Position numbers and translations under genes: made by a program
Part shown: piece by piece, positions 52,807-61,479 of the stretch
Layout of the letters: every line of letters begins with the position of its first letter
Position numbering within the stretch: the first letter of the stretch is position 1
Notes under the pieces: model-generated
The model's database searches: none
Seen by the model: only the letters and a program-made list of their open reading frames with translations
Told to the model about the DNA's origin: nothing
Assembly: GCA_023430465.1 (NCBI GenBank)
Contig: JAEZAM010000057.1
Coordinates: forward strand, 1-64,000
DNA length: 64,000 bases
DNA from: Bacteroidota bacterium
Lineage (GTDB): Bacteria; Bacteroidota; Bacteroidia; Chitinophagales; Chitinophagaceae
Direction of reading: 5' to 3'

Positions 52807-53445
52807 ATGAAACATATCAGCCTGCTTAGTTGCCTCATTTTCCTGACACTTGCAGTATCCGCACAGAAACCAAAGTTTGGATTGTTTGCCGGTCCACAGG
52901 AAACCCACTCCCGCTACTCGATTAACAGTGTGAAACAAAAGCAGGAAAGCCGGTATGGATTTTTTGCGGGTGCATCGGCCAAGATCCCGTTTGATGTGAA
53001 TCTTTTCTTTGCGCCGCAATTGTTTTATAGTTCGAAAGGTTATAAAGTAAGCTATACGGAACGCGCTTTTCCACCTGATACGAATGCTGTCAACAATCAG
53101 ACAAGGATACATACCGTAGAATTGGCCTTCCTGTTGCAATTTGATTTTGGGAAAAGCGCCAATCATCTTTTCATGCGCCTGGGACCTTCCCTCGATTTCC
53201 AATTGTCGGGCCGAGAGAAGTTTCAACTCGAAGACAATTCTGTGGTGGACCGAAAGATGGTGTATGGTTTTGCGGAGTATGGGCATTATGCGGCGAGCAT
53301 GTTGCTTCAGGCAGGTTTCGAGACAAAGGCCGGGTGGATTTTCACGGGCCATTATACCCACGGATTGGGAAATCTGAACAATGCCGATGACGGACCACGC
53401 ATCTTACACCGGGCCTTGGGCTTAAGTGTTGGCAAATACCTTTAG
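52807..53445 (+). CDS. Outer-membrane beta-barrel protein (PorT-like)
   Basis: 212 residues. Signal peptide MKHISLLSCLIFLTLAVSAQ. The remainder alternates short amphipathic strands (FGLFAGPQETHSRYS, YGFFAGASAKIPF, LFFAPQLFYSSKGYKV, LLQFDFGKSANHLFMRLGP) and ends GLSVGKYL. This matches the small outer-membrane beta-barrel family (PorT / OMP_b-brl_2-like) of Bacteroidota. Role unknown. Starts 70 bp after the DinB-like gene; a degenerate TATCTTCA box lies upstream. Confidence 0.85.
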   Translation: MKHISLLSCLIFLTLAVSAQKPKFGLFAGPQETHSRYSINSVKQKQESRYGFFAGASAKIPFDVNLFFAPQLFYSSKGYKVSYTERAFPPDTNAVNNQTRIHTVELAFLLQFDFGKSANHLFMRLGPSLDFQLSGREKFQLEDNSVVDRKMVYGFAEYGHYAASMLLQAGFETKAGWIFTGHYTHGLGNLNNADDGPRILHRALGLSVGKYL

Positions 53446-53769
53446 ACAATCTTATGCACCTAATCTCATTTTCGTTTGTGATTGATTTTTAATTTATTGT
53501 ATAAATCGATCGCCGATAATTCTTTCAGTTTGTGGAGAACTACTAATGATATTATTGAATAAATCGGGGGTCCGGACTTGCCAGTTCCGGGGTTTGCACT
53601 ATCTTTATCCCCTGTCCCTCTAGAGATGAAGACTGGTCTCCAGCATTACACTCAGGGCTATAGCCGGCGAAGGCCGCTGTAACCCAATATCCTCCACAAG
53701 ATCGCAACGTATATATCCATTGGAATTCCTCCGATCAGTACCTTTTTTGTCAACAAGCCGTTAACCGCC
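53446..53769. other. 324-bp intergenic region with candidate promoter
   Basis: No gene seen. TTG (53578-53580), 19-bp spacer, TATCTTTA (53600-53607) is a one-mismatch Bacteroidota promoter that would give a leader of about 155 bases for the dockerin protein. The core GTTCCGGGGTTTGCA at 53583-53597 resembles the dispersed GGTTCGGGGTTTGCGTGAAAC motif. Confidence 0.5.
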
Positions 53770-56700
53770 ATGCAAGGGATTTTCCAGATGTGTACCTATC
53801 GAAAGCAATTTTTCGTTGCTATCCTTCTCTCTTTATCTATTCTTTCCAATGCGCAGAACCCGATAGTTGTTGAAAATGCCAACCTGGGCAACCCCTCAAC
53901 AGAATGGGATGTGGTGGGTGCAGGTGACCTCAGCATCCAGGGTTTTGCCACGGATATCAGTGTCAACAAAGGCGGCACCGTTCGTTTCAAGATCGATACA
54001 GATGCGAGTGACTATACAATAGATATATATCGTCTGGGTTATTATAATGGTTTGGGTGCGCGCAAATGGGGTACAGGCACCATCACGGCCACCCTGCCCC
54101 AGAATCAACCCGATCCCGAAGAAGATGAAGAAACCGGTCTTGTTGATTGCGGCAACTGGGCAGAATCTGCCATCTGGAATGTGCCGACCAATGCCGTATC
54201 AGGTATTTACATTGCCCGCCTCAAGCGTACAGACACACAAGGTGCCAGCCACATTGTTTTCATCGTAAGAGATGATGCCAGCACAGCCGATCTTTTTTTC
54301 CAAACCTCCGATGCCACCTGGCAGGCTTACAATACGTACGGTGGAAACAGCCTTTATACAGGTGCTACCAATTTCCCACAGGGGCATGCTGCCAAGGTGA
54401 GTTATAACCGCCCATTCGTGACCCGTGGCAACGCCGCGGAAGACTGGCTGTTCAATTGTGAATACCCCATGATCCGTTTCCTCGAAAAAAACGGATATAA
54501 TATCAGCTACACAACCAACGTGGATGTTGCCCGATTCGGCAGCCAGCTCCTCAACCATAAAGTTTTTCTTTCCGTAGGCCATGATGAATACTGGTCTGCC
54601 GAACAACGGAACAATGTGGAAGCCGCGCGCAACGCAGGTATTCACCTGGCATTCTTCAGCGGTAATGAGGTCTATTGGAAAACAAGATGGGAAAACAGCA
54701 TCGACGGTTCCAACACGGCTTATCGCACCCTGGTTTGCTATAAAGAAGGCACACTGGGCGAGGTTGTTTGCGGAGAGAAATGTGATCAGACATCCAACAT
54801 ATGGACAGGTCTGTGGAGAACGGGTGGCGAATACGATGCAGGCAAACCGGAGAATGCACTCACCGGCCAGATCAGTTGGGAACTCGGTACATCCTCGATA
54901 AAAGTGCCGGGCTCTTATGCCAATCTTCGCTTCTGGAGAAGCACTACCATCGCCAACCTTGGTGGTGAAGACGAAGCCACCCTGCCATTCGGAACATTGG
55001 GCTACGAGTGGAACCCTGAACAATACCCCGAATACTACCCGAGCGGCCGGATCACCATGTCACGTACCACCATCGGTGGAAAAACGCATAAGCTTTCCCT
55101 GTATAAACATGCGAGCGGTGCCTATGTATTTGGCGCCGGTACGGTACAGTGGATGTGGGGCCTCGACAACGTACACGATCGCGGCAATCTGCCTGTGGAT
55201 ATCCGAATGCAGCAGGCGACCGTCAACCTTTTTGCCGACATGGGTGTGCAGCCCGCAACACTCCAGGGCAACCTGATTCCAGCTACGCAAACAACGGATG
55301 TAACTCCACCCACTACGACGATCGCATTCCCTGCCAACAATGGCAATGTAACGGATGGTGTTCCAGTCACTATCAGCGGAACAGCCTCCGATGTCGGTGG
55401 TGTTGTGGCCGGTGTGGAAATATCCACAGACGGTGGCCTTACCTGGAAAGTAGCGAATGGAACCAGCAGTTGGACCTATGTGTGGTATCCCGGTGCCCCC
55501 GGAACCGCCGTTATCAAGGTTCGCGGCTTCGATGATTCAGGAAATGTACAGGCCGAGCCATCAGCTCCGGCTCCAAATGCGATCACAGTAACGATCGCCG
55601 CGCCGGTCTGTCCATGTACTTTATTTGACCCGACCTCCACTCCTCAAAACACCAACGTATTCGATAACCAGGGCGGCATCGAACTGGGTTTGAAATTCAA
55701 ATCAAACATCACAGGCTATATCACCGGCATGCGTTTCTATAAGAGCACCAGTGATGTGGGAACACATACCGTGTCATTATGGGATCTGAACGGATCATTG
55801 ATCACGCAGACCATCGCGCTGAATGAAACAGCTTCCGGATGGCAGCAGGTTGATTTCCCCTCACCTGCACCCGTGGTTGCCAACCAGGTATATGTGATCT
55901 CCTATCATAGCCCCACAGGTTACTATGCGGAAACGCCGCTGTACTTCAACCAGGGTCCACGGATCAATGGTCCATTAACCGCACTGGCCAATGCAGATGT
56001 GGACGGACCGAACGGAGTATATAAATATTCTTCGTCTGCGGTTTTCCCTGACGAAACATATGCGGCAACACACTACTTCCTCGATGTAGTATTCAATACA
56101 GAGATAACGCCGGATGTAACACCGCCGATCATCATCTCTACCACTCCGTCTAATTTCTCTACGCAGGTGGCAGCAAATGCACCAGTAAGAGTGAGGTTCA
56201 ATGAATTCCTGAATGCTGCTACTGTGACCGCAGCGAATTTCGAGCTCCGTGATGCCGGCAATGCGGTGGTGCCTGCGACCATTACGATCCAACCAACACA
56301 GATCACGCTGACCCCGGTTGCTCCTTACAACTATGCGGCTACGTATACCGTGAACGTGAAAGGCGGACCCTCCGGTATCGCTGATGTTGCGGGTAACCCA
56401 CTGGCAGCCGATACAAGTTGGTCATTCACTGTTGCAGATCCTCCAGGCCTGCCACCCGGTGAAGGTGCAGGTGGCCCGATCCTGGTAATCAGCACCGCCA
56501 GCAATCCATTCAGCCGATACACTGCAGAGATCCTGCGGGCTGAAGGTCTCAACGGGTTTGAAGCCAAAGATATTTCCGAGGTAGATGCCTCTGTGCTCAA
56601 TAACTACGATGTCGTTATCCTGGGAGAGATGGTAACAGATGGTACACAGGCAGCCATGTTCGATACGTGGGTGAATGCCGGTGGTACACTGGTAGCCTTC

Positions 56701-58683
56701 CGCCCCTCAGTCGCACTCGCACCGCTGATGGGTATCACCAAAGTTCCCGGATCACTCACTGATCAATATCTGCTGATCAACAATGCATCCGGCCCCGGCG
56801 CGGGTATTGTGGGTGAAACGATCCAGTTCCATGGAACTGCTGACCTCTATACATTGAACGGCGCAACAGTTCTTGCTACATTATATTCATCGGTAAATAC
56901 GGCAACGACCAACCCGGCCATTACAACACGCAGTGTAGGTGCCAATGGCGGTCGTGCCATAGCCTTTACATATGATCTTCCGAAATCGATCGTGTACACG
57001 CGCCAGGGTAACCCGGCATGGGCGGGCCAGAAACGTGATGGCACCTCCGGTCCGATCCGTTCCGATGATATGTTCTTCGGGGGTGGGGAACCGAACTGGA
57101 TAAACCTCGACAAGGTCGCTATTCCGCAGGCAGATGAGCAACAGCGCCTGCTTACCAATATCATTATCCAGGGCAACCTGCACCGCAAACCAATGCCACG
57201 CTTCTGGTTCCTGCCCGACGGTCACAAGGCGGCTGTGGTGATGAGCGGTGATGATCATGCAAACAATGGAACAGAAGGTCGCTTCAATATTCATACGACT
57301 CAGGGGCCGAACACCATGCAGGATGTGCTGGACTGGAAAGCGGTTCGCGCTACCTCCTACCTGTTCCTGAATACACCAATCACCAACGCCACTGCCTCAT
57401 CGTTGCAGGGCCAGGGATTTGAGATCGGGTTGCATATGCTCACAGGGGGCGGTTGCCAGAATTATACCCCCAGCAACTATGCCGCTGACCTCCAGACACA
57501 ACTTGCAGAATTCGCGCTGCTGTTCCCCGGCGTCTCGGCTCCGGTCACCATGCGCCACCACTGTATTGCCTGGAGCGACTGGGCATCTGCAGCCAAGATA
57601 CAGGCTCAGAATGGTATCAGGCTGGATGTGAACTATTATTACTGGCCGGCACAATTTGTACAGAACCGCTCCGGTATGTTTACAGGGTCAGGTATGCCCA
57701 TGCGCTTTGCTGACCTCGACGGATCACTGATCGATTGCTACCAGGTTGCTACTCAGATGACGGATGAATCCGGTATCAATTATACCCAGTTTACCAATGA
57801 ACTGCTCGACCGCGCAGTAGGTCCGCAAGGCTACTATGGCGTCTTCTGTGCCAATATGCACACGGATTCAGCACAGCATATCGGAGCCACCTCCATTATT
57901 AACTCAGCGCAGGCGCGGGGAGTGCCGGTGATCTCAGCGAAGCAGATGCTGACATGGCTGGATGGCCGGAACAATTCGTCCTTCGGACCGATGACCTGGA
58001 ATAACAATGTACTGTCCTTCACCATGGATATCCGTCACGCTGCAAGAGGCATCCAGGCGATGGTGCCGTTATATGCAGCCACAGGGGTGCTGTCAACAGT
58101 CACGATCGATGGCAACCCTGTTCCGTTTACAATAAAAATGATCAAGGGCATAGAATATGGCTTCTTCAATGCATCCTCAGGGGCTGTTGAGGCGACCTAT
58201 GCCGCCGCTTCGACCGGCTCGATCAGCGGATCGGTGACGCTGCAGGGAAGACCGGCAGCACCTAATGCGCGCTGGGAAGTTCCGCTCACCGTCAACCTTT
58301 ACGCAGCCGGAAATACGGCAACGCCTGCTTATACTTTTAACGTAACTACCGACCAAAATGGTAAGTTTACGATAAATGACATACCTTCCGGCTCCTTTAC
58401 GATCACCGTAAAGAATTCACATACACTCCGCCGGGTTGTAAGTAACCACCTGATAACGCCCGGTGTGAACAATTTAAACTTCGGTATCCTACGAGAAGGT
58501 GATGTGAACAATTCGAATTTTATTACGGGACAGGATTTGAGTATTCTGCTGCTTTCTTATCTGAAAGTTGCGGGTCATCCAAATTTCACAATTAACGCGG
58601 ATTTGAATGGTGATGGCTTTATTACGGGTCAGGATTTAGCTCTCTTATTGCTGAACTATAACTCGGCAGGTGAGAATCCATAA
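53770..58683 (+). CDS. Secreted multidomain protein: DMFase-like, DUF4082, deacetylase-like, C-terminal dockerin
   Basis: 1637 residues (ATG 53788 is an alternative that makes a neater signal peptide, MCTYRKQFFVAILLSLSILS). Modules in order: N,N-dimethylformamidase-beta-like domain (about 30-500; VFLSVGHDEYWSAEQRNNVE); Ig-like repeat (508-610); DUF4082 (615-778; GLKFKSNITGYITGMRFYKS); SbsA-type Ig (781-895); ThuA/GATase-like alpha/beta domain (903-1125; ILVISTASNPFSRYTAEILR); NodB-like polysaccharide-deacetylase region (1141-1400; AAVVMSGDDHANN, EIGLHML, MRHHC); beta-sandwich; regulatory-like domain (about 1480-1570); and a type I dockerin (1577-1632) with two calcium loops DVNNSNFITGQD and DLNGDGFITGQD. 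It lacks a T9SS sorting domain. The next gene, 35 bp on, encodes a cohesin-like domain. Probably a surface enzyme on a carbohydrate or amide substrate. Confidence 0.8.
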   Translation: MQGIFQMCTYRKQFFVAILLSLSILSNAQNPIVVENANLGNPSTEWDVVGAGDLSIQGFATDISVNKGGTVRFKIDTDASDYTIDIYRLGYYNGLGARKWGTGTITATLPQNQPDPEEDEETGLVDCGNWAESAIWNVPTNAVSGIYIARLKRTDTQGASHIVFIVRDDASTADLFFQTSDATWQAYNTYGGNSLYTGATNFPQGHAAKVSYNRPFVTRGNAAEDWLFNCEYPMIRFLEKNGYNISYTTNVDVARFGSQLLNHKVFLSVGHDEYWSAEQRNNVEAARNAGIHLAFFSGNEVYWKTRWENSIDGSNTAYRTLVCYKEGTLGEVVCGEKCDQTSNIWTGLWRTGGEYDAGKPENALTGQISWELGTSSIKVPGSYANLRFWRSTTIANLGGEDEATLPFGTLGYEWNPEQYPEYYPSGRITMSRTTIGGKTHKLSLYKHASGAYVFGAGTVQWMWGLDNVHDRGNLPVDIRMQQATVNLFADMGVQPATLQGNLIPATQTTDVTPPTTTIAFPANNGNVTDGVPVTISGTASDVGGVVAGVEISTDGGLTWKVANGTSSWTYVWYPGAPGTAVIKVRGFDDSGNVQAEPSAPAPNAITVTIAAPVCPCTLFDPTSTPQNTNVFDNQGGIELGLKFKSNITGYITGMRFYKSTSDVGTHTVSLWDLNGSLITQTIALNETASGWQQVDFPSPAPVVANQVYVISYHSPTGYYAETPLYFNQGPRINGPLTALANADVDGPNGVYKYSSSAVFPDETYAATHYFLDVVFNTEITPDVTPPIIISTTPSNFSTQVAANAPVRVRFNEFLNAATVTAANFELRDAGNAVVPATITIQPTQITLTPVAPYNYAATYTVNVKGGPSGIADVAGNPLAADTSWSFTVADPPGLPPGEGAGGPILVISTASNPFSRYTAEILRAEGLNGFEAKDISEVDASVLNNYDVVILGEMVTDGTQAAMFDTWVNAGGTLVAFRPSVALAPLMGITKVPGSLTDQYLLINNASGPGAGIVGETIQFHGTADLYTLNGATVLATLYSSVNTATTNPAITTRSVGANGGRAIAFTYDLPKSIVYTRQGNPAWAGQKRDGTSGPIRSDDMFFGGGEPNWINLDKVAIPQADEQQRLLTNIIIQGNLHRKPMPRFWFLPDGHKAAVVMSGDDHANNGTEGRFNIHTTQGPNTMQDVLDWKAVRATSYLFLNTPITNATASSLQGQGFEIGLHMLTGGGCQNYTPSNYAADLQTQLAEFALLFPGVSAPVTMRHHCIAWSDWASAAKIQAQNGIRLDVNYYYWPAQFVQNRSGMFTGSGMPMRFADLDGSLIDCYQVATQMTDESGINYTQFTNELLDRAVGPQGYYGVFCANMHTDSAQHIGATSIINSAQARGVPVISAKQMLTWLDGRNNSSFGPMTWNNNVLSFTMDIRHAARGIQAMVPLYAATGVLSTVTIDGNPVPFTIKMIKGIEYGFFNASSGAVEATYAAASTGSISGSVTLQGRPAAPNARWEVPLTVNLYAAGNTATPAYTFNVTTDQNGKFTINDIPSGSFTITVKNSHTLRRVVSNHLITPGVNNLNFGILREGDVNNSNFITGQDLSILLLSYLKVAGHPNFTINADLNGDGFITGQDLALLLLNYNSAGENP

Positions 58684-58718
58684 CAGCGGAATCGAACTCT
58701 ACATATACTAATTCTAAA

Positions 58719-60602
58719 ATGAAAACAATGAACCGGACTTCTACCAAAACAAAGCGCCCGCTACACGGGAGGCTTGCCAAGCTCTGCTTTGCCTTGCTAT
58801 TCTTGTTCGTACAGAAAGCAAGTTTTGCGCAACCAGTAGACCTTTTTATCAATCCCGCGATCTCAACCGTAACAGTAGGACAAACCTTCACTGTGGATGT
58901 CCAGGTTGACTTTACTGCTCCGGGTTCGTTCAACGTGATCGATGTGTTTCTTCAGTTCAACAACCTGGATCTTGAAGTGGTTTCAGCGCCAAATGTTCCT
59001 GCTGCTGTTACTACAACATTGTTACCCGGACTGGCCAACGATTTCAGTTCCGTAGCAACGATGAACTCCACCGGCCGTATTGAGTACAGCCGCTTCAATT
59101 CAGGTGCTGCTGGCACTTATCCCAGCAATGATTTCGTGTATTTCAGTGTCACCTTCCGCGTTCTCCGCGTACCACCAGGAAACAGCACATCAATTACCTT
59201 CGATAGCGATCCTGGTGATGGCCTGTTTACGGGTGCATATCTCGGAGCGGCTACTATCACTGATGAATTACTGCCTGGTGTGGTAAACGTGAGTGCAGGT
59301 GCGTGCAGCGGTTCCATTGTTAATGCAGGTTCATGTAACGGCAATGTTACCCTCGCGCTGAACACAGCAACAGGCACAGGCCCTTTTGACCTCGTTGTAA
59401 ATGGTGTGACTTATAACAACATCCCTCTTGGCGGAACATTCACTCCTCCTCCAACTACAGAAACCTTGAATGGTGATGATGATCCCCCCGCTGGTTCAAG
59501 TTCATTCGACGATCCTGAAGCTGGCGTTACATTGGGACTCATTTTCCAGTCATCTCAGCCCGGCCTTGTTCGTGGCCTCCGGCTGTACAGTTCCGCCGCG
59601 CCAACGGGTACCTACAGCGGTCAGCTCTATCGTGTTTCGGATCAGGCATTGCTTGGTTCGGTAGTTTTCAACGTTACAAGCGGCAGTGACTGGTTTGAAG
59701 TTCTTTTCACAACACCAGTGGCCATCAATGCAAACACCAACTATCTTATCAGCTACTTCACGTCTGATGCCAACTACCGCGTTATCCCGAATGATTTCAC
59801 CGGTGGTTTCACCAATGGCAACTCATTGACCATTGCCAACCTGGGTGCACGTTTCGGCTATGCCGGTTCACCTGTCTACCCAACCAGTCTGACGAATAAC
59901 AATTACCTGATCGACGTATTGTTTACCCCAACCACTGTTGATTACGAACTGACGAGCATCACCGATGCGATAGGTTGTGTTGCTACCGGGGCGCCGTTGC
60001 AGACATTGTCAGTGACATTTGTCGACTGCTCTACGCTCCCTGTTACCCTGCTTAATCTTTCTGCTTCACCACAGGATAACAAGATCACCCTCCGCTGGTC
60101 CACAACGTCTGAGCTGAACAACACAGGTTTCCGTATTCAGCGCTCCGTTGAAGCCGGTAATGCACGCTGGGAAGATATTGGTTTCGTAGCTGGTGCAGGC
60201 ACAACTTCTGCCACCTCCAACTATAGTTATGTAGACAACAATCTCTCCCCTCGCCGTTACTACTATCGTCTGATGCAGATCGATATCGATGGACAGGCGA
60301 AATTCACACCGGTTGTTTCTGCTACCATCAACGGCAAAGGTGAATCACTGCTTGAGCAGAACTTCCCGAATCCGTTCCGTAGCGAGACCACAACCATCCG
60401 CTTCACGCTGCCACGTACCACACAAGTGATGCTGTCTGTCTTCGACATGAACGGCCGCCTGGTGAAAGTACTGGTGAACGGAAAGAAAGATGCGGGCACA
60501 CACGCTATACCGTTCAATGCGGGTTCACTTGGCTCTGGTGTTTATTACTACAAGATCCAGGCTGGCGACTTCACCGACGTGAAGAAAATGACCATCCAGT
60601 AA
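58719..60602 (+). CDS. Cohesin-like / DUF4082 protein with T9SS type A sorting domain
   Basis: 627 residues. Signal peptide to about residue 38 (ending KASFAQ). Residues 39-195 have the cohesin pattern: DLFINPAISTVTVGQTFTVD, NVIDVFLQFNNLDLEVVSAP, DFVYFSVTFRVL. Residues 251-406 are a DUF4082 domain (GVTLGLIFQSSQPGLVRGLR) like the one in the upstream protein. Residues 440-540 carry a FN3-like module with ITLRWSTTSELNNTGFRIQR. Residues 545-627 are a T9SS type A sorting domain (LEQNFPNPFRSE, VFDMNGRLVK, GSGVYYYKIQ). It should be exported and attached to the surface, where it could hold the dockerin protein encoded just upstream. Strong terminator follows. Confidence 0.8.
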   Translation: MKTMNRTSTKTKRPLHGRLAKLCFALLFLFVQKASFAQPVDLFINPAISTVTVGQTFTVDVQVDFTAPGSFNVIDVFLQFNNLDLEVVSAPNVPAAVTTTLLPGLANDFSSVATMNSTGRIEYSRFNSGAAGTYPSNDFVYFSVTFRVLRVPPGNSTSITFDSDPGDGLFTGAYLGAATITDELLPGVVNVSAGACSGSIVNAGSCNGNVTLALNTATGTGPFDLVVNGVTYNNIPLGGTFTPPPTTETLNGDDDPPAGSSSFDDPEAGVTLGLIFQSSQPGLVRGLRLYSSAAPTGTYSGQLYRVSDQALLGSVVFNVTSGSDWFEVLFTTPVAINANTNYLISYFTSDANYRVIPNDFTGGFTNGNSLTIANLGARFGYAGSPVYPTSLTNNNYLIDVLFTPTTVDYELTSITDAIGCVATGAPLQTLSVTFVDCSTLPVTLLNLSASPQDNKITLRWSTTSELNNTGFRIQRSVEAGNARWEDIGFVAGAGTTSATSNYSYVDNNLSPRRYYYRLMQIDIDGQAKFTPVVSATINGKGESLLEQNFPNPFRSETTTIRFTLPRTTQVMLSVFDMNGRLVKVLVNGKKDAGTHAIPFNAGSLGSGVYYYKIQAGDFTDVKKMTIQ

Positions 60603-60628
60603 AATCATATCAACAGAGATCAATCCGG

Positions 60629-60658
60629 CCCCGGCATTATTGCCGGGGCTTTTTTTTT
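60629..60658 (+). terminator. Terminator of the cohesin/dockerin operon
   Basis: GCCCCGGC-ATTATT-GCCGGGGC followed by eight T. Confidence 0.9.
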
Positions 60659-60675
60659 ACCCAGCGTCGGCTTCG

Positions 60676-60683
60676 TATCTTTG
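60676..60683 (+). promoter_or_regulatory. -7 element of msrC
   Basis: TATCTTTG lies only 4 bp before the ATG at 60688, so transcription is expected to start at or near the A of ATG, a leaderless mRNA. Confidence 0.55.
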
Positions 60684-60687
60684 CAAG

Positions 60688-61167
60688 ATGGCGGAAGACC
60701 TTTCAGTAATCAGTGGCACTAAAGAAGAAAAATACGAGGCGTTGATCCCGCAGATCAAGGGATTGCTGGATGGCGAAGAAGACCTTGTTGCTAACCTGGC
60801 AAATGTAGCTGCCGCGCTCCGTGAGCAGTTTGGCTGGTTCTGGGTTGGTTTTTATCTCGTGAAAAATGAGGAGCTGGTACTTGGACCTTTCCAGGGCCCC
60901 GTGGCCTGTACACGCATCCGCAAAGGCCGTGGCGTATGCGGTAGTAGTTGGAAACAGAAGGCAACACTCATTGTTCCGGATGTCGAAAAGTTTCCGGGGC
61001 ATATCGCCTGCAGCAGCCTTTCCCGTTCAGAGATCGTGGTCCCTATCATCCGCAACCGCGAGGTGCTGGGAGTGCTGGATGTCGACAGTTCCGCTCTCGA
61101 CGAGTTTGATGTAACCGATCAGCATTATCTGGAACGGATCATCTCCCTTATTCACTTCCCACAATGA
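60688..61167 (+). CDS. msrC: Free methionine-(R)-sulfoxide reductase (GAF domain)
   Basis: 159 residues from ATG 60688. It reduces free Met-R-sulfoxide in the cytoplasm. The single GAF domain contains the three cysteines of the fRMsr mechanism at positions 74 (PVACTRIRKG), 84 (GVCGSSW) and 108 (GHIACSS), with the same spacing as the E. coli enzyme, plus VLDVDS. Upstream alternative starts would read through a terminator and are rejected. The stop overlaps acyP by ATGA, so the two are co-translated. Confidence 0.95.
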   Translation: MAEDLSVISGTKEEKYEALIPQIKGLLDGEEDLVANLANVAAALREQFGWFWVGFYLVKNEELVLGPFQGPVACTRIRKGRGVCGSSWKQKATLIVPDVEKFPGHIACSSLSRSEIVVPIIRNREVLGVLDVDSSALDEFDVTDQHYLERIISLIHFPQ

Positions 61168-61439
61168 TCCAGACAGTTTCTATAAAGGTGACAGGTATCG
61201 TACAGGGCGTGTTCTACCGCCAATCGACGAAGGCAAAGGCTTTGGAAATAAACGTTAAAGGTGAAGTAAAAAACAATCCCGATGGCAGCGTTGCGATCAT
61301 TGCCACGGGCACCGATGAACAGCTCAGACAACTGGTAGAATGGTGCCACCGCGGACCGGATACCGCCGTGGTGGCGAATGTAGAGGTGAATAAGCTGCCT
61401 CGGGTGGATTATAAAGACTTCAGGGTCGTAAAGATGTGA
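61164..61439 (+). CDS. acyP: Acylphosphatase
   Basis: 91 residues, standard size. It hydrolyses acyl phosphates. The active-site loop GIVQGVFYRQSTKAKA includes the catalytic Arg, and the Asn is in the GEVKNNPDGSVAI segment. ATG overlaps the msrC stop. Directly after the stop begins a 38-bp perfect palindrome. Confidence 0.95.
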   Translation: MIQTVSIKVTGIVQGVFYRQSTKAKALEINVKGEVKNNPDGSVAIIATGTDEQLRQLVEWCHRGPDTAVVANVEVNKLPRVDYKDFRVVKM

Positions 61440-61477
61440 TTTCACGCAAATCCCGAAGCTTCGGGATTTGCGTGAAA
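61440..61477. repeat. 38-bp perfect palindrome between acyP and the SDR gene
   Basis: TTTCACGCAAATCCCGAAG is the first half; the second half is its exact reverse complement. It fills the whole gap between two convergent genes (stop codons at 61437-61439 and 61480-61482). There is no T-run after it on either strand. The half-site ends TTCGGGATTTGCGTGAAA, matching single copies at about 11804 and 13463. Confidence 0.95.
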
Positions 61478-61479
61478 CC

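Noticed and set aside
61440..61477. Palindrome as a rho-independent terminator
   Set aside because: No T-run on either strand after the stem, although it could still slow polymerase.
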